A stretch of DNA of 64,000 bases, from assembly GCF_026015295.1 (NCBI RefSeq), contig NZ_JAPDUW010000002.1:170001-234000 (forward strand), written 5' to 3'. The notes below the pieces were generated by a model that saw only the letters and a list, made by a program, of their open reading frames with translations, had not been told where the DNA came from and did not search any database. Made by a program: the position numbers and the translations under genes. Source of the DNA: Segatella copri (GTDB taxonomy: Bacteria > Bacteroidota > Bacteroidia > Bacteroidales > Bacteroidaceae). Of the stretch, positions 55,301-62,932 are shown piece after piece; positions within the stretch are counted from its first letter, which is position 1, and the number at the start of each line of letters is the position of its first letter.

Positions 55301-55527
55301 ACGACCAGATGCATGTAAATATGAACACCGGTTTTAGCGAGGCCATTGAGCTTAAAAAGGTTATCATTACCGATGCATGGAAAGTATCGGCCCAAGAACC
55401 TACGAGGAACGCATTGGAGTGGGATGATGACCCCATCATTCCAGAATCGGAGAAAACGACAGCCCCTGTCATTGAATTATTGAAAAACTTGCGTGAAGTT
55501 CATAATAAGACAGGGGAGGGTAATTAG
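52312..55527 (+). CDS. Restriction-nuclease-like protein with long helical repeat region
   Basis: 1,071 residues. Residues 65-190 resemble a PD-(D/E)XK nuclease: FENFVLVLAARLVTPNI, GPDGGGDGKVDGETY (Asp), then WAIAISVQKNW in place of the usual E-x-K (Gln-Lys). From about 330 to 600 is a TPR-like solenoid (ALIHFNRAQTLIDKQQYKPV, GYMGIALYNLELPYSGKAYL). The C-terminal 400 residues show no known domain. It follows the tRNA-like element by 17 bases. Probably an infection-triggered nuclease; the exact system is not recognised. Confidence 0.6.
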   Translation: MEEPIENNTQEREDDLLTEQQDIFSYYRRLRSNLFSDTEVVYETKLTPELFDLKLQQLSQDKKQSEFENFVLVLAARLVTPNIKPQTGPDGGGDGKVDGETYPVDKAISDRWWVSEGSTGDQKWAIAISVQKNWKSKIEGDVQKAVETGRGYTKVIFFSNQKIKSSTRQEVEDELSKQYGVAVSIFDGKWCSFAVFEQDCYDVATDKLNFSEEYRRKTIKEGSHDKRRKEELEQLENDLLSRQVESLDTDYIDDLLQTCILSRGLERPRMETEGRFNRAQREAEAHGSPVQRFNITYNHAWTSFFWFHDVNAMYADYLKLKEFTKTHTTVHTIELMTNILTNLENAAGVGLFDSEKFCEEVKDLKTIKEREDLSQASRLFLELFFTEHRLLQLLHYTQDPTSELKKLSELIEACANYPDISFNAQITIVEIMGRVIDDNDEYEKLIDKISEISSQRKSEVEGALIHFNRAQTLIDKQQYKPVVKHLGHCVQAFQKEGYESELVKTYGYMGIALYNLELPYSGKAYLVKAASILVKEFFTKGSISHLLLTVLWKLCEIELMTGRLVMYLNWRELLFVIAHNGQEIESKEFVERDVLFDGGWACHFAAADLTRETICILPDIFARCDMPISENYLKYALGYEDSVDEQYIHLVNDDWNSLLRQQPIHKQFLNSLNIAEEGQTSISTLAKGCRFTVSYENSVRNQMVAETFLATVETLLATFDTLELVVMSQEIQVEIVLTDGQSELERGENGTKYVFKVNHDSLDGETYWRCFAFFMACFMSINAVSNTDVGELVAQRHEKEKLMDRVTAMMELNNSVYNVLGDKFKYSVRQWQNANDRSYVCKSDAMGEAYTDQNSHTEQCGVQTFCISSTMEWLEEAGWTGVCFMYDRWFAAPPIVGLAFKNLEAGRKIIHEWKEKIAKGEPSIELHLIRGIDKSHPSWYRACVTPEIPFDKITEGRYVAVMCRKRTMTPNDTSNLDNFERIYSRFGKCQLVAVEIDDQMHVNMNTGFSEAIELKKVIITDAWKVSAQEPTRNALEWDDDPIIPESEKTTAPVIELLKNLREVHNKTGEGN

Positions 55528-55544
55528 TTAGGAGATGAACGATT

Positions 55545-55916
55545 ATGAAAACCTGTTTAGGAAAGAAGAAAACAAATTCGTTTGCGGATGTGCTGAAGGG
55601 CAGAAGGACGGTAATGACTGATTTTGTAAGCTACGCCACAAGCAGGTACTGTCCTGATGAAGAACAGACAAAACTACTTGCAGAGTTCCACAAGCATGTG
55701 TGGAAGGATTGCAAGATAGAAACTGTTGGGCAACTGACCGAATATGAGAACCTATATCTGCAGTATTCTGAAAAGTTTGACTTTGTCTATGATACAGAGG
55801 TCGATGAGTTTGGATTTGTGGATATGAATGATGGTAAAGCGTGCTTACTCTCCAAAGGAAGGTTTGAACAGTTATCAAAGAATCTGAGTACAAGCGAATT
55901 TGCAACGAAAAGCTGA
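55545..55916 (+). CDS. Small hypothetical protein after the nuclease gene
   Basis: 123 residues, acidic, with one Cys-containing segment (SRYCPDEEQTKLLAEFHKHV). No family recognised. It begins 18 bases after the large gene and may be an immunity or accessory protein. Confidence 0.5.
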   Translation: MKTCLGKKKTNSFADVLKGRRTVMTDFVSYATSRYCPDEEQTKLLAEFHKHVWKDCKIETVGQLTEYENLYLQYSEKFDFVYDTEVDEFGFVDMNDGKACLLSKGRFEQLSKNLSTSEFATKS

Positions 55917-56072
55917 GAGTATGGGCTTTCGGACTTGGAAATTGTGGTCTTACTTAGTTTTCTTGCGGATATACTAACCTCGGCTACCAGAACCGTCGTT
56001 CTGACCATCTTGCCGCAATGTGGCAGATTGTCAACTGGGATGTTGTTGAACAACGGAATAATTAATAAATAC

Positions 56073-56618
56073 ATGGAACAGCAAGAGAAAATCTCAATGG
56101 AAGATATAGATAAAATAGAGAAGATATTTAATGTAGAATATTCTGATACTGTTAAGTATGCAGTACGTTATGGTTACAATTATCGAATAGAGGCAGAGCA
56201 GAAGCATAATTCCTATTCCCATGCTTGTTTACCAGATACATCTGCAATTCTTCTATGGCTTGGTCAAAAAGTAATTGACGGAGTTATATGGGATTTATTC
56301 AAAGTAGCTGCAAAAAAGCTTTATGAGAAGTTTGTCAAGTCCAATAGTTATCTTTCGGAAAAACTCAGTAAGTTCCTGTCAGATGAACAAGACCTCAAAA
56401 GATTCTATACTTACGTAAAAGAATTCAATGAGCAGAACATGACCGTAACAGAGGAACAGTTCAAATATATTCGAGAAGAAATAATTGCAGATTTCTTTGG
56501 AAAGGAATGTGGAAAGATATATGAGCAAGAACATCGCCTACCTACAATCCAAGAATATATGAGGATTAACCGTGAGGCTTTAGTTCATGCAGATAAACTT
56601 ATGGTGCTTCTGAATTAG
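56073..56618 (+). CDS. Hypothetical helical protein (181 aa)
   Basis: ATG 56073 is preferred over upstream non-ATG codons. Acidic N-terminus, a hydrophobic patch (LPDTSAILLWLGQKVIDGVI) that could be a membrane-associated helix, then charged helices. No family recognised. Confidence 0.5.
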   Translation: MEQQEKISMEDIDKIEKIFNVEYSDTVKYAVRYGYNYRIEAEQKHNSYSHACLPDTSAILLWLGQKVIDGVIWDLFKVAAKKLYEKFVKSNSYLSEKLSKFLSDEQDLKRFYTYVKEFNEQNMTVTEEQFKYIREEIIADFFGKECGKIYEQEHRLPTIQEYMRINREALVHADKLMVLLN

Positions 56619-56695
56619 GGCGTTAAATTCTGCGGTAACCATCTATTTCTCCACATTGCCCACTAAAGAATAAGTAAGTGGATAAACTCAACGGC

Positions 56696-56714
56696 GAGTT
56701 ACAGGCTCGCCGCC
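56696..56714. terminator. GC-rich hairpin after the 181-residue gene
   Basis: GGCGAG and CTCGCC flank a 7-base loop about 75 bases after the stop. No T run. The remaining bases to 56911 hold a diverged piece of the defence leader (see 56860). Confidence 0.35.
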
Positions 56715-56859
56715 GCTAGATTTCTTTAGAGGTTTCTTTGACATGGTAGTGGCGGGAAGACAAGATTATCCTGACATGACGAAGGCTCTCTTATGTTAAT
56801 CATAGGTAAAAATCGAAAAAGTTCAATTCTTGGAAATATGCTTTACCCAGTAAACACTG

Positions 56860-56895
56860 GAGGCAGAGCTATATTGCCATAGGGGTTGGATGCTT
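56860..56895. promoter_or_regulatory. Diverged defence-leader piece before membrane protein gene
   Basis: Ends with GGTTGGATGCTTAC, identical to the end of the leader at 17440-17453; the preceding AGCTATATTGCCATAG is only loosely similar. Confidence 0.35.
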
Positions 56896-56911
56896 ACTTT
56901 AAATATACAGA

Positions 56912-57400
56912 ATGAATAATATCTCAGATTGGATTATTCCAATATCTTCATCATTGGTAACAATTATTGTTACAGTAATGACTTGTAAATGGCAATTACG
57001 AACCGAGTTAAGAAAAATATCGGAGAATTATGTCTCCGATAAGAAGTATAAAGCATACTATAATGCGGTGAATATGTTTTATTCAATTATGTCAGAAATT
57101 AAAAATAAGGGAGCAATAGTCGGTCCTTCTGATAGATTTCAAGAAATGTTGAAAGTAAAAGAAGACCTCTTTGTTTATGGTTCGGACAAAGCTTTTAGGG
57201 CTTTTACTGAGTTTCTTTGCAATAGTTCTCAAAATCAGCCTAATCAAGATTACATTGAGTATTTCTTGAATTTTATGTTGATTGTAAGAAAAGAAATCTC
57301 TGGAGGAAAAAGTAAATTAACAACTGATGATATTCTGCTGAATATTATGCAAAGTCATGAAGAACTTCGTAAATATCAAGTTTTTTGTGGCTTTAAATAA
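56912..57400 (+). CDS. Single-TM membrane protein, unknown function
   Basis: 162 residues. An N-terminal transmembrane segment (about 6-27, DWIIPISSSLVTIIVTVMTC) is followed by a long helical cytoplasmic region. No family recognised. The layout resembles small membrane defence proteins, and it sits after a piece of the leader found before other defence cassettes. Confidence 0.5.
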   Translation: MNNISDWIIPISSSLVTIIVTVMTCKWQLRTELRKISENYVSDKKYKAYYNAVNMFYSIMSEIKNKGAIVGPSDRFQEMLKVKEDLFVYGSDKAFRAFTEFLCNSSQNQPNQDYIEYFLNFMLIVRKEISGGKSKLTTDDILLNIMQSHEELRKYQVFCGFK

Positions 57401-57445
57401 AATGTTATCTCATAGAAAGTACATATAAAAAGTGTTTGAGAGAAG

Positions 57446-57487
57446 AATGAGGAAAGTTTACTGGTTATCAGTTACTTTCCTCATTTT
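57446..57487 (+). terminator. Strong terminator at the island/ICE boundary
   Basis: An 11-base stem (ATGAGGAAAGT / ACTTTCCTCAT) with a 16-base loop is followed by TTTT. The bases from 57488 to 57764 hold no gene; a site-specific recombination site would be expected here, but I could not define its core. Confidence 0.7.
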
Positions 57488-57764
57488 GGTTAAAAGTGGC
57501 GAGGACAGACGAAGACGGGAATACGACAAGATGAGACAGAGGAACGTTACCTATCCGTAACCTATACCCCAAATGAGGAATGTTAAGGTTCGGAAGAATG
57601 AGGAAGGTTACGAATTGAATTTGAATACTCTGATTTATAGTGAGTTACTGATGAGTAACGTAAGATTTTTGGTTACGAACCAAATTTGCCGTGTTCTGCC
57701 GTGAAATGCGTAGCAAGAAAAGACTCTTCATGTATTAATTTTGAACGCAAAAAAGAATGACGTT

Positions 57765-59036
57765 ATGAAGAGTACATTTTCAATTATCTTCTACCTCAAA
57801 AGACAGGTAGTAAAGAAAGATGGTACTGTTCCAGTTATGGGACGTATCACAGTGGACGGAACACAGTCGCAGTTCAGTTGCAAGACAACTGCCAATCCAA
57901 ATTTGTGGGACACCAAGGGCGGACGCATGATAGGTAAGAGTATGCAGGCTTTGGAAGTGAACCGCAAATTGGACAAGATGCGTGTGAGTATCAGTAAGCA
58001 TTATCAGGAGATTATGGACAGGGACAACTTCGTCACTGCCGACAAGGTGAAGAACGCCTTTCTTGGCTTGGAGTATCGTTGCCATACACTGATGAAAGTC
58101 TATTCTCAAAGCCGTGATGAAATGGAAAAGCAATATAAGGCTGGCATGAAATCTTTGAGTACATACACGAAGTATAGAATCGGGTGTGCCTATGTGGGCG
58201 AGTTCTTGCAGACGCATTACCATGTGAAGGATATTGCTCTGAAAGAGTTATCGCTGCCTTTTATCACAGACTACGAGACTTTTCTCAGAACAGACAAGCA
58301 TCTGAAGATAAATTCTGCAATGGTGTTTGTCCGCAATCTCCGTGCAATGGTATTCCGTGCCATAGATAATGAATGGCTCGTAAAAGACCCATTCAGACGA
58401 TATGAGTACAAGGAAGAAGAGACCACAAGAGAGTTTCTGAGCAAAGAAGAGATTCACCTGTTGATGGAAACACCTATCACAAGAAAGAAGATGAGCATGG
58501 TACGTGATTTGTTTCTGTTCTGTTGTTTCACTGGTCTCGCCTTCATAGATCTTTATAACCTGAAGGAAGAGAACATCAAAACGTTCTTTGACGATGGCGA
58601 GTGGATAATAATCCATCGACAGAAGACAGGAACGGAAGCCAACATCAAGTTGCTTGACTATCCCAAGCAGATTATGGAAAAATACCGTGGATTGTGTGAA
58701 GACGGCAGGGTGTTTCCAGTACCCAACTACCAAAGTTGTATGGATTCGCTCAAAAGACTGGGCAAGAAATGTGGTATCACCAAGCCGCTGTCCTGGCACA
58801 TGAGCCGTCATTCGTTCGCAACCTCGGTTTGCCTCTCCAACGGAGTTCCAATAGAAACCGTGAGTTCAATGCTTGGTCACAAGGACATAAAGACAACCCA
58901 GGTGTATGCCAAGATTACCAAGGAGAAATTGAGCAAAGACGTGGAAAAGTTGTCTCAGCAGATTAATAACATTGAGGAATTCACGTTTGGAAATGTTTGC
59001 AACGATAATACTAACACTATAAATGGCAGAGTATGA
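57765..59036 (+). CDS. Tyrosine recombinase (ICE integrase)
   Basis: About 423 residues. Arm-binding N-terminus (STFSIIFYLKRQVVKKDGTV), SAM-like core domain, and catalytic part with HMSRHSFAT (H-x-x-R), LGHKDIKTTQVYAKI (His and nucleophile Tyr). The first catalytic Arg position reads CFTGLAFIDLYNL, as in many Bacteroidota integrases where Arg is shifted. ATG 57765 chosen. It defines the end of the ICE that continues to the right. Confidence 0.9.
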   Translation: MKSTFSIIFYLKRQVVKKDGTVPVMGRITVDGTQSQFSCKTTANPNLWDTKGGRMIGKSMQALEVNRKLDKMRVSISKHYQEIMDRDNFVTADKVKNAFLGLEYRCHTLMKVYSQSRDEMEKQYKAGMKSLSTYTKYRIGCAYVGEFLQTHYHVKDIALKELSLPFITDYETFLRTDKHLKINSAMVFVRNLRAMVFRAIDNEWLVKDPFRRYEYKEEETTREFLSKEEIHLLMETPITRKKMSMVRDLFLFCCFTGLAFIDLYNLKEENIKTFFDDGEWIIIHRQKTGTEANIKLLDYPKQIMEKYRGLCEDGRVFPVPNYQSCMDSLKRLGKKCGITKPLSWHMSRHSFATSVCLSNGVPIETVSSMLGHKDIKTTQVYAKITKEKLSKDVEKLSQQINNIEEFTFGNVCNDNTNTINGRV

Positions 59037-59428
59037 AACGACAAGTGATAACAATACAAGAAGATATGGTCATCTACGCCCCACATCATGGTGAGGTATG
59101 GATGACAGTTTGGGAGATTGCCGAACTGTTGAATGTAACAGGGACAGCAGTGAAGAATACCATCAAGCGCATTTGGAAACAAAGTGTGCTGAAAGATTTC
59201 CAGCTTTCTCAATACATCAAACTTGAAAATGGATATTCTGCGCATGTCTATGATATGGAAGTGATTATCGCCATAGCACTTCAAATGGATACATACCAAG
59301 CCTTGTTGTTCAGACAATGGTTTATCAGTAAGGTTGTAAACCGCAAGGATTGCCATGCAGAGCAAGTAAAACACGAGTATCCGATGATTATTGTGATGAA
59401 CGGAACGATGCCAAGAGGTGCAAGTTAG
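59033..59428 (+). CDS. Helix-turn-helix protein coupled to the integrase
   Basis: 131 residues, with MTVWEIAELLNVTGTAVKNTIKRIWK as a helix-turn-helix. Overlaps the integrase stop by 4 bases. Typical companion of ICE integrases; may direct excision. Confidence 0.72.
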   Translation: MKRQVITIQEDMVIYAPHHGEVWMTVWEIAELLNVTGTAVKNTIKRIWKQSVLKDFQLSQYIKLENGYSAHVYDMEVIIAIALQMDTYQALLFRQWFISKVVNRKDCHAEQVKHEYPMIIVMNGTMPRGAS

Positions 59429-59467
59429 AATCTCTCATCTTTTAATAAGATTCCTACACCTTTATAA

Positions 59468-59526
59468 ATAATAGCGTACAGAGGAAACGATTTTTGTCGT
59501 TGTACCCTGTACGCTATTTTTGTTTC
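59468..59526. terminator. Bidirectional terminator between converging genes
   Basis: AATAGCGTACAG and CTGTACGCTATT flank a loop with an inner hairpin; T-rich on the plus side. Placed between the plus-strand regulator and the minus-strand gene at 59552. Confidence 0.75.
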
Positions 59527-59551
59527 ACTATTATGAAGCAGTACCCTCCTC

Positions 59552-59866
59552 TTATGAAACAGTGCCGTCGATTATCGGCTTGCGGTAATTACCAGTGAGA
59601 AGTGCTTGTATCTCGGATTCCGGATAGAGGGTTTTGCCACATAATATAATGTAGGGCAAAATGCCTTGCTTGCGATATTCCTGCAAGGTGCGGCGACTAA
59701 GCTTCAAATGCTCGGAGAGTTCCTTGTCGGTGAGGTATCGCTCCCCGTCCAAAGGTGGGCTGTAGGACTCGATGAAGGAAGACAGCCAGTTGTTGGCTTT
59801 CTTCAAGGATTGCATGGCGGTGTCTATCGACTTGCTCTCATGCGTAAGAAGTTGGTTCATGTTCAT
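59552..59866 (-). CDS. Helix-turn-helix (excisionase-like) protein
   Basis: 104 residues with a MerR/Xis-like winged helix (LTDKELSEHLKLSRRTLQEYRKQG, then ILPYIILCGKTLYPESEI). Such proteins bend att sites or control excision. A piece of this gene recurs as a remnant at 27837. Confidence 0.8.
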   Translation of the reverse strand: MNMNQLLTHESKSIDTAMQSLKKANNWLSSFIESYSPPLDGERYLTDKELSEHLKLSRRTLQEYRKQGILPYIILCGKTLYPESEIQALLTGNYRKPIIDGTVS

Positions 59867-59959
59867 TGTTTACAATTTGGATTAAGTGGTGAATATAAAA
59901 TGTGTTGGCTCGCCCAGGGTGAAGTTTTCGGCTTTGCCTTGGGCGAGTTTGGCTTTACG

Positions 59960-60247
59960 CTATACCGATTTGATTCTGGCGATAAGCGGAACGATGGCTT
60001 TGACCTCTTCGGGACAGTAATAGAATTGGCGACCTATCTGGGTATGCCCCAATAAACGGCGGTCACGAAGTTTTTGTAAGGTGCGCTGGCTGATGCGAAG
60101 TTGCTGGCAGACCTCATGACCTGTAAGCCATTTGTTCAGCCGCTTGCCGTTAGCCTTATGCTTCAGCAACTCCACTTTCTTTACCAAGGCATCGTATCTT
60201 GCCATCATCAAGTCGAATGCCTTCTTTTCCATTGTTACTACTTCCAT
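59960..60247 (-). CDS. Helix-turn-helix protein
   Basis: 95 residues: LTGHEVCQQLRISQRTLQKLRDRRLLGHTQIGRQFYY is a winged-helix with the same layout as the neighbours. Start (ATG on the minus strand at 60247) could also be at the internal Met6. Part of the ICE regulatory set. Confidence 0.78.
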   Translation of the reverse strand: MEVVTMEKKAFDLMMARYDALVKKVELLKHKANGKRLNKWLTGHEVCQQLRISQRTLQKLRDRRLLGHTQIGRQFYYCPEEVKAIVPLIARIKSV

Positions 60248-60279
60248 GTTCTTGATTTTTATGGGTTTGACATTTTCGG

Positions 60280-60312
60280 CTGCGAAGATACGACACGAAT
60301 TAGGAAAAACAA
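60280..60312 (-). promoter_or_regulatory. Promoter of the minus-strand helix-turn-helix genes
   Basis: On the minus strand TTG is followed after about 20 bases by TATCTTCGC. Confidence 0.45.
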
Positions 60313-60488
60313 TGAAAATGGAGATTTGTGGCAGTGCTTTTCCGTCGTTTGCTGACCGACAGGCAAGTAATTCAAGAAAATTATACGTGGGTCATTAATG
60401 AGTTGTTAAACGGGTATTTCGCAAATGATTAATTTTGCCACCGAGAAATCAAAACAGCAAAGTTTGTAACATTTAAAACGGAATCAAA

Positions 60489-60788
60489 ATGGAAGTAATA
60501 ACAATGGAAAGTCCAGCCTTTAAGATGCTGACAGAACAGATTGCCGACGTGGCAAAGTTGGTAGCTCTCATATATTCCAATGCGAGAGAAAATACCAAAA
60601 GAAGAAGCATGGAACTTGTGCTGACAAGCAGTGATGCAGCAAGAATACTTGGGATAAGCAAGCGAACCCTGCAGCGCTTGCGCTCTACCAACAGCATCGA
60701 GTACTTCATGGTGCGCGGACAATGCAGATATAGCATCAACGCTGTACAGAAATTGATTGAGGAACGAACCATTGCCAAGGAGACATGA
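60489..60788 (+). CDS. Helix-turn-helix protein
   Basis: 99 residues: coiled N-terminus, then SSDAARILGISKRTLQRLRSTNSIEYFMVRGQCRY. Overlaps the next gene by 4 bases. Its opening (MEVITMESPAFKML) is close to that of the minus-strand neighbour at 59960 (MEVVTMEKKAFDLM), so the two are paralogues around a divergent promoter region. Confidence 0.8.
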   Translation: MEVITMESPAFKMLTEQIADVAKLVALIYSNARENTKRRSMELVLTSSDAARILGISKRTLQRLRSTNSIEYFMVRGQCRYSINAVQKLIEERTIAKET

Positions 60789-61144
60789 GTATGGAAGATG
60801 GAACATTGAGACGATTGGAATTATATCTGCATGATCTGCACAAGAAAATTGACGGCATCTATGACATGCTGATGTTGAGACATGAGCGAAGCGGAGAGGA
60901 CAAGGGATGCTCTGGCATCAACGAGAAATTGCTCGACAACCAGGATCTCTGTCTTTTGTTTCAAATTTCTCCCCGTTCCCTGCAACGCTACCGCAGTCTG
61001 GGAGTGCTTCCCTACAAGCGGCTGGGACAGAAGACCTACTACACGGAGGAAGACGTGAAGCAATTTATCAAGAACAACGTGAAGGATTTCAATCAGGAGA
61101 ATGTAGAGCATTATATGACTCGCATTCACCAAAAATTCAAATAA
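60785..61144 (+). CDS. Helix-turn-helix protein
   Basis: 119 residues; NQDLCLLFQISPRSLQRYRSLGVLPYKRLGQKTYYTEEDV is the winged helix. Follows the previous gene with a 4-base overlap and precedes the DUF3945 gene by 31 bases, forming the first operon of the ICE mobilisation part. Confidence 0.8.
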   Translation: MSMEDGTLRRLELYLHDLHKKIDGIYDMLMLRHERSGEDKGCSGINEKLLDNQDLCLLFQISPRSLQRYRSLGVLPYKRLGQKTYYTEEDVKQFIKNNVKDFNQENVEHYMTRIHQKFK

Positions 61145-61175
61145 CAAAAGTATTCACCATTAAACATTTACAATT

Positions 61176-62834
61176 ATGGGACAAAAGAAAAAGAGTGATG
61201 AACAGGACGTGCTGGTAGTCCGTGACGAAAAGACGGGCGAGATCAGCGTCGTCGCCGGACTCAGCAGAGACGGCACACCGAAGCGAGCACCCGCCAAGGC
61301 GGAGAACACGTCCGACTTCCTGCGTTTTGACCGCAACAGTGACTTGATGGACAGTTTCTTTAGAAACTTCTTCCGCCAGTGCAAGGAGCCAAGCCGATTC
61401 GGATTCTACCGCATAGCGGCAGACCAGGTGGAAAACCTGCTTGGCGTGATGAAGGAGTTACTGAAAGATCCGGAGGCTAACAAGGAGATTCTTTCCGCCC
61501 ACAAGGTTGACACCTCCAACTATGAGAAAGAGGCAAAGCAATCGGAAGGGCAGGCGAAAGAAACCGCATCATCGGACGATGCGTCCAAGACGCAAGCTAA
61601 CACAGAAAAAGAGAATGTATCATCTGAACAAACCAACGAAAAAGAGAACGACATGGAACAGAAACCAGAACAGACCGCAACCGAACAGCAGGCACAGACC
61701 GCTCCGGGTGTAAAGCAGAACCTCATTAGTGGTAACGATGTGAACCTGCAGGAACTTGGTGCCAAATATGGCATAGACTTCAACAGTATGAATGAGAAGG
61801 ATATGAAAGCCCTGCTCAACTACGGCAAGACAGGGCTTGTGATTGTGAAGCCGACCTTCGGCGGTGAACAGATAGAGATACAGGCCCGTCTGTCATTCCG
61901 TAAGGACGATAACGACCAGTTGCAACTCGTGCCGCATTTCGTGCGCAACGAGCCAAAACTCGATGTCGCTTACAAAGGCTATACCTTCACTCCAGAGGAC
62001 AAGAAGAACCTGTTGCAGAACGGTAACCTCGGAAAGGTAGTGGATTTCCCCGACAAGAACACAGGTGAACTGCGTCCTCATTTCATCAGTATCGACCGTC
62101 TCACCAATGAGATTGTGGACATCCCTACCAACAAGGTGCGCATACCCGATACCATCGGCAAGACACCTATTACCAAGGACGACAAGAGAGTGCTCTACTC
62201 AGGTATTCCGCTTCGTAAGGAGATTGAGCTTGCCAACGGGCGCAAGTTTACACCGCTGCTGCAGGTGAATGTGGAACAGCGTGGCGTGGAGTTCGTGCCT
62301 GGCAGCACAAGACAGGCGCAAGGTCAGAAACAGAATGGAGACAAGAAGCAAACCGCTGACAAGCAGGAGCAGAAGGCAGAAGGTGATGTGGGTGGTCAGA
62401 AGAAGCAGCAAGATCCCAACCACTGGCTCAATGAGGATGGAACCATCCGCCGACTCAACACCTATTTCAAGAAGGAACTGACCGAGCAGCAGAAGGACGA
62501 CTATGTGGCAGGCAAGACCATCGAGATCAAGGAAGTGCCGAACAAGAACGGCAGCGGTACCTATACCGCCTACGTGAAGTTCGATTTCGACAAGATGCAG
62601 CCACGTTCCTACCGCAACAATCCAGACATCAAACAGGCAAAGGAACAGATTCCTACCAACGAGAACAAGGTACAAGTCGCCGTCAACGAGCAGGGCAAGA
62701 CCCATGAGGCAACCAAGCACACCAAGGAGCCGCTGAGTCCGGGACAGTCTGCGCCAAAGAACGAAAAGCAGCAGAAGGAACAGAGCGCCGAGGAACAGAA
62801 GCCAAAGAGAAAGGCAAGAAGCGTGAAGATGTAG
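61176..62834 (+). CDS. DUF4099/DUF3945 conjugative-element protein
   Basis: 552 residues. An N-terminal DUF4099-like domain (KTGEISVVAGLSRDGTPKRA, then a region up to about 110), a Gln/Glu/Lys-rich linker, and DUF3945 repeats (ISGNDVNLQELGAKYGIDFN, GKTPITKDDKRVLYSGIPLR, and similar near the end). It is found before topB in Bacteroidota ICEs. Function is unknown; low-complexity linkers suggest a scaffold. Confidence 0.85.
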   Translation: MGQKKKSDEQDVLVVRDEKTGEISVVAGLSRDGTPKRAPAKAENTSDFLRFDRNSDLMDSFFRNFFRQCKEPSRFGFYRIAADQVENLLGVMKELLKDPEANKEILSAHKVDTSNYEKEAKQSEGQAKETASSDDASKTQANTEKENVSSEQTNEKENDMEQKPEQTATEQQAQTAPGVKQNLISGNDVNLQELGAKYGIDFNSMNEKDMKALLNYGKTGLVIVKPTFGGEQIEIQARLSFRKDDNDQLQLVPHFVRNEPKLDVAYKGYTFTPEDKKNLLQNGNLGKVVDFPDKNTGELRPHFISIDRLTNEIVDIPTNKVRIPDTIGKTPITKDDKRVLYSGIPLRKEIELANGRKFTPLLQVNVEQRGVEFVPGSTRQAQGQKQNGDKKQTADKQEQKAEGDVGGQKKQQDPNHWLNEDGTIRRLNTYFKKELTEQQKDDYVAGKTIEIKEVPNKNGSGTYTAYVKFDFDKMQPRSYRNNPDIKQAKEQIPTNENKVQVAVNEQGKTHEATKHTKEPLSPGQSAPKNEKQQKEQSAEEQKPKRKARSVKM

Positions 62835-62932
62835 TTGCCGCCACTTGATCCACAGAGTTAATCATCCATTATAACAACCGACATCTGCGACCGTCTATCC
62901 CACGGTTGCGGATGTCACAAAAACAACAGACA

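Noticed and set aside
54867..55472. 201-codon minus-strand frame inside the nuclease-TPR gene
   Set aside because: It is a shadow of the coding frame on the plus strand, with no family resemblance or start signal.
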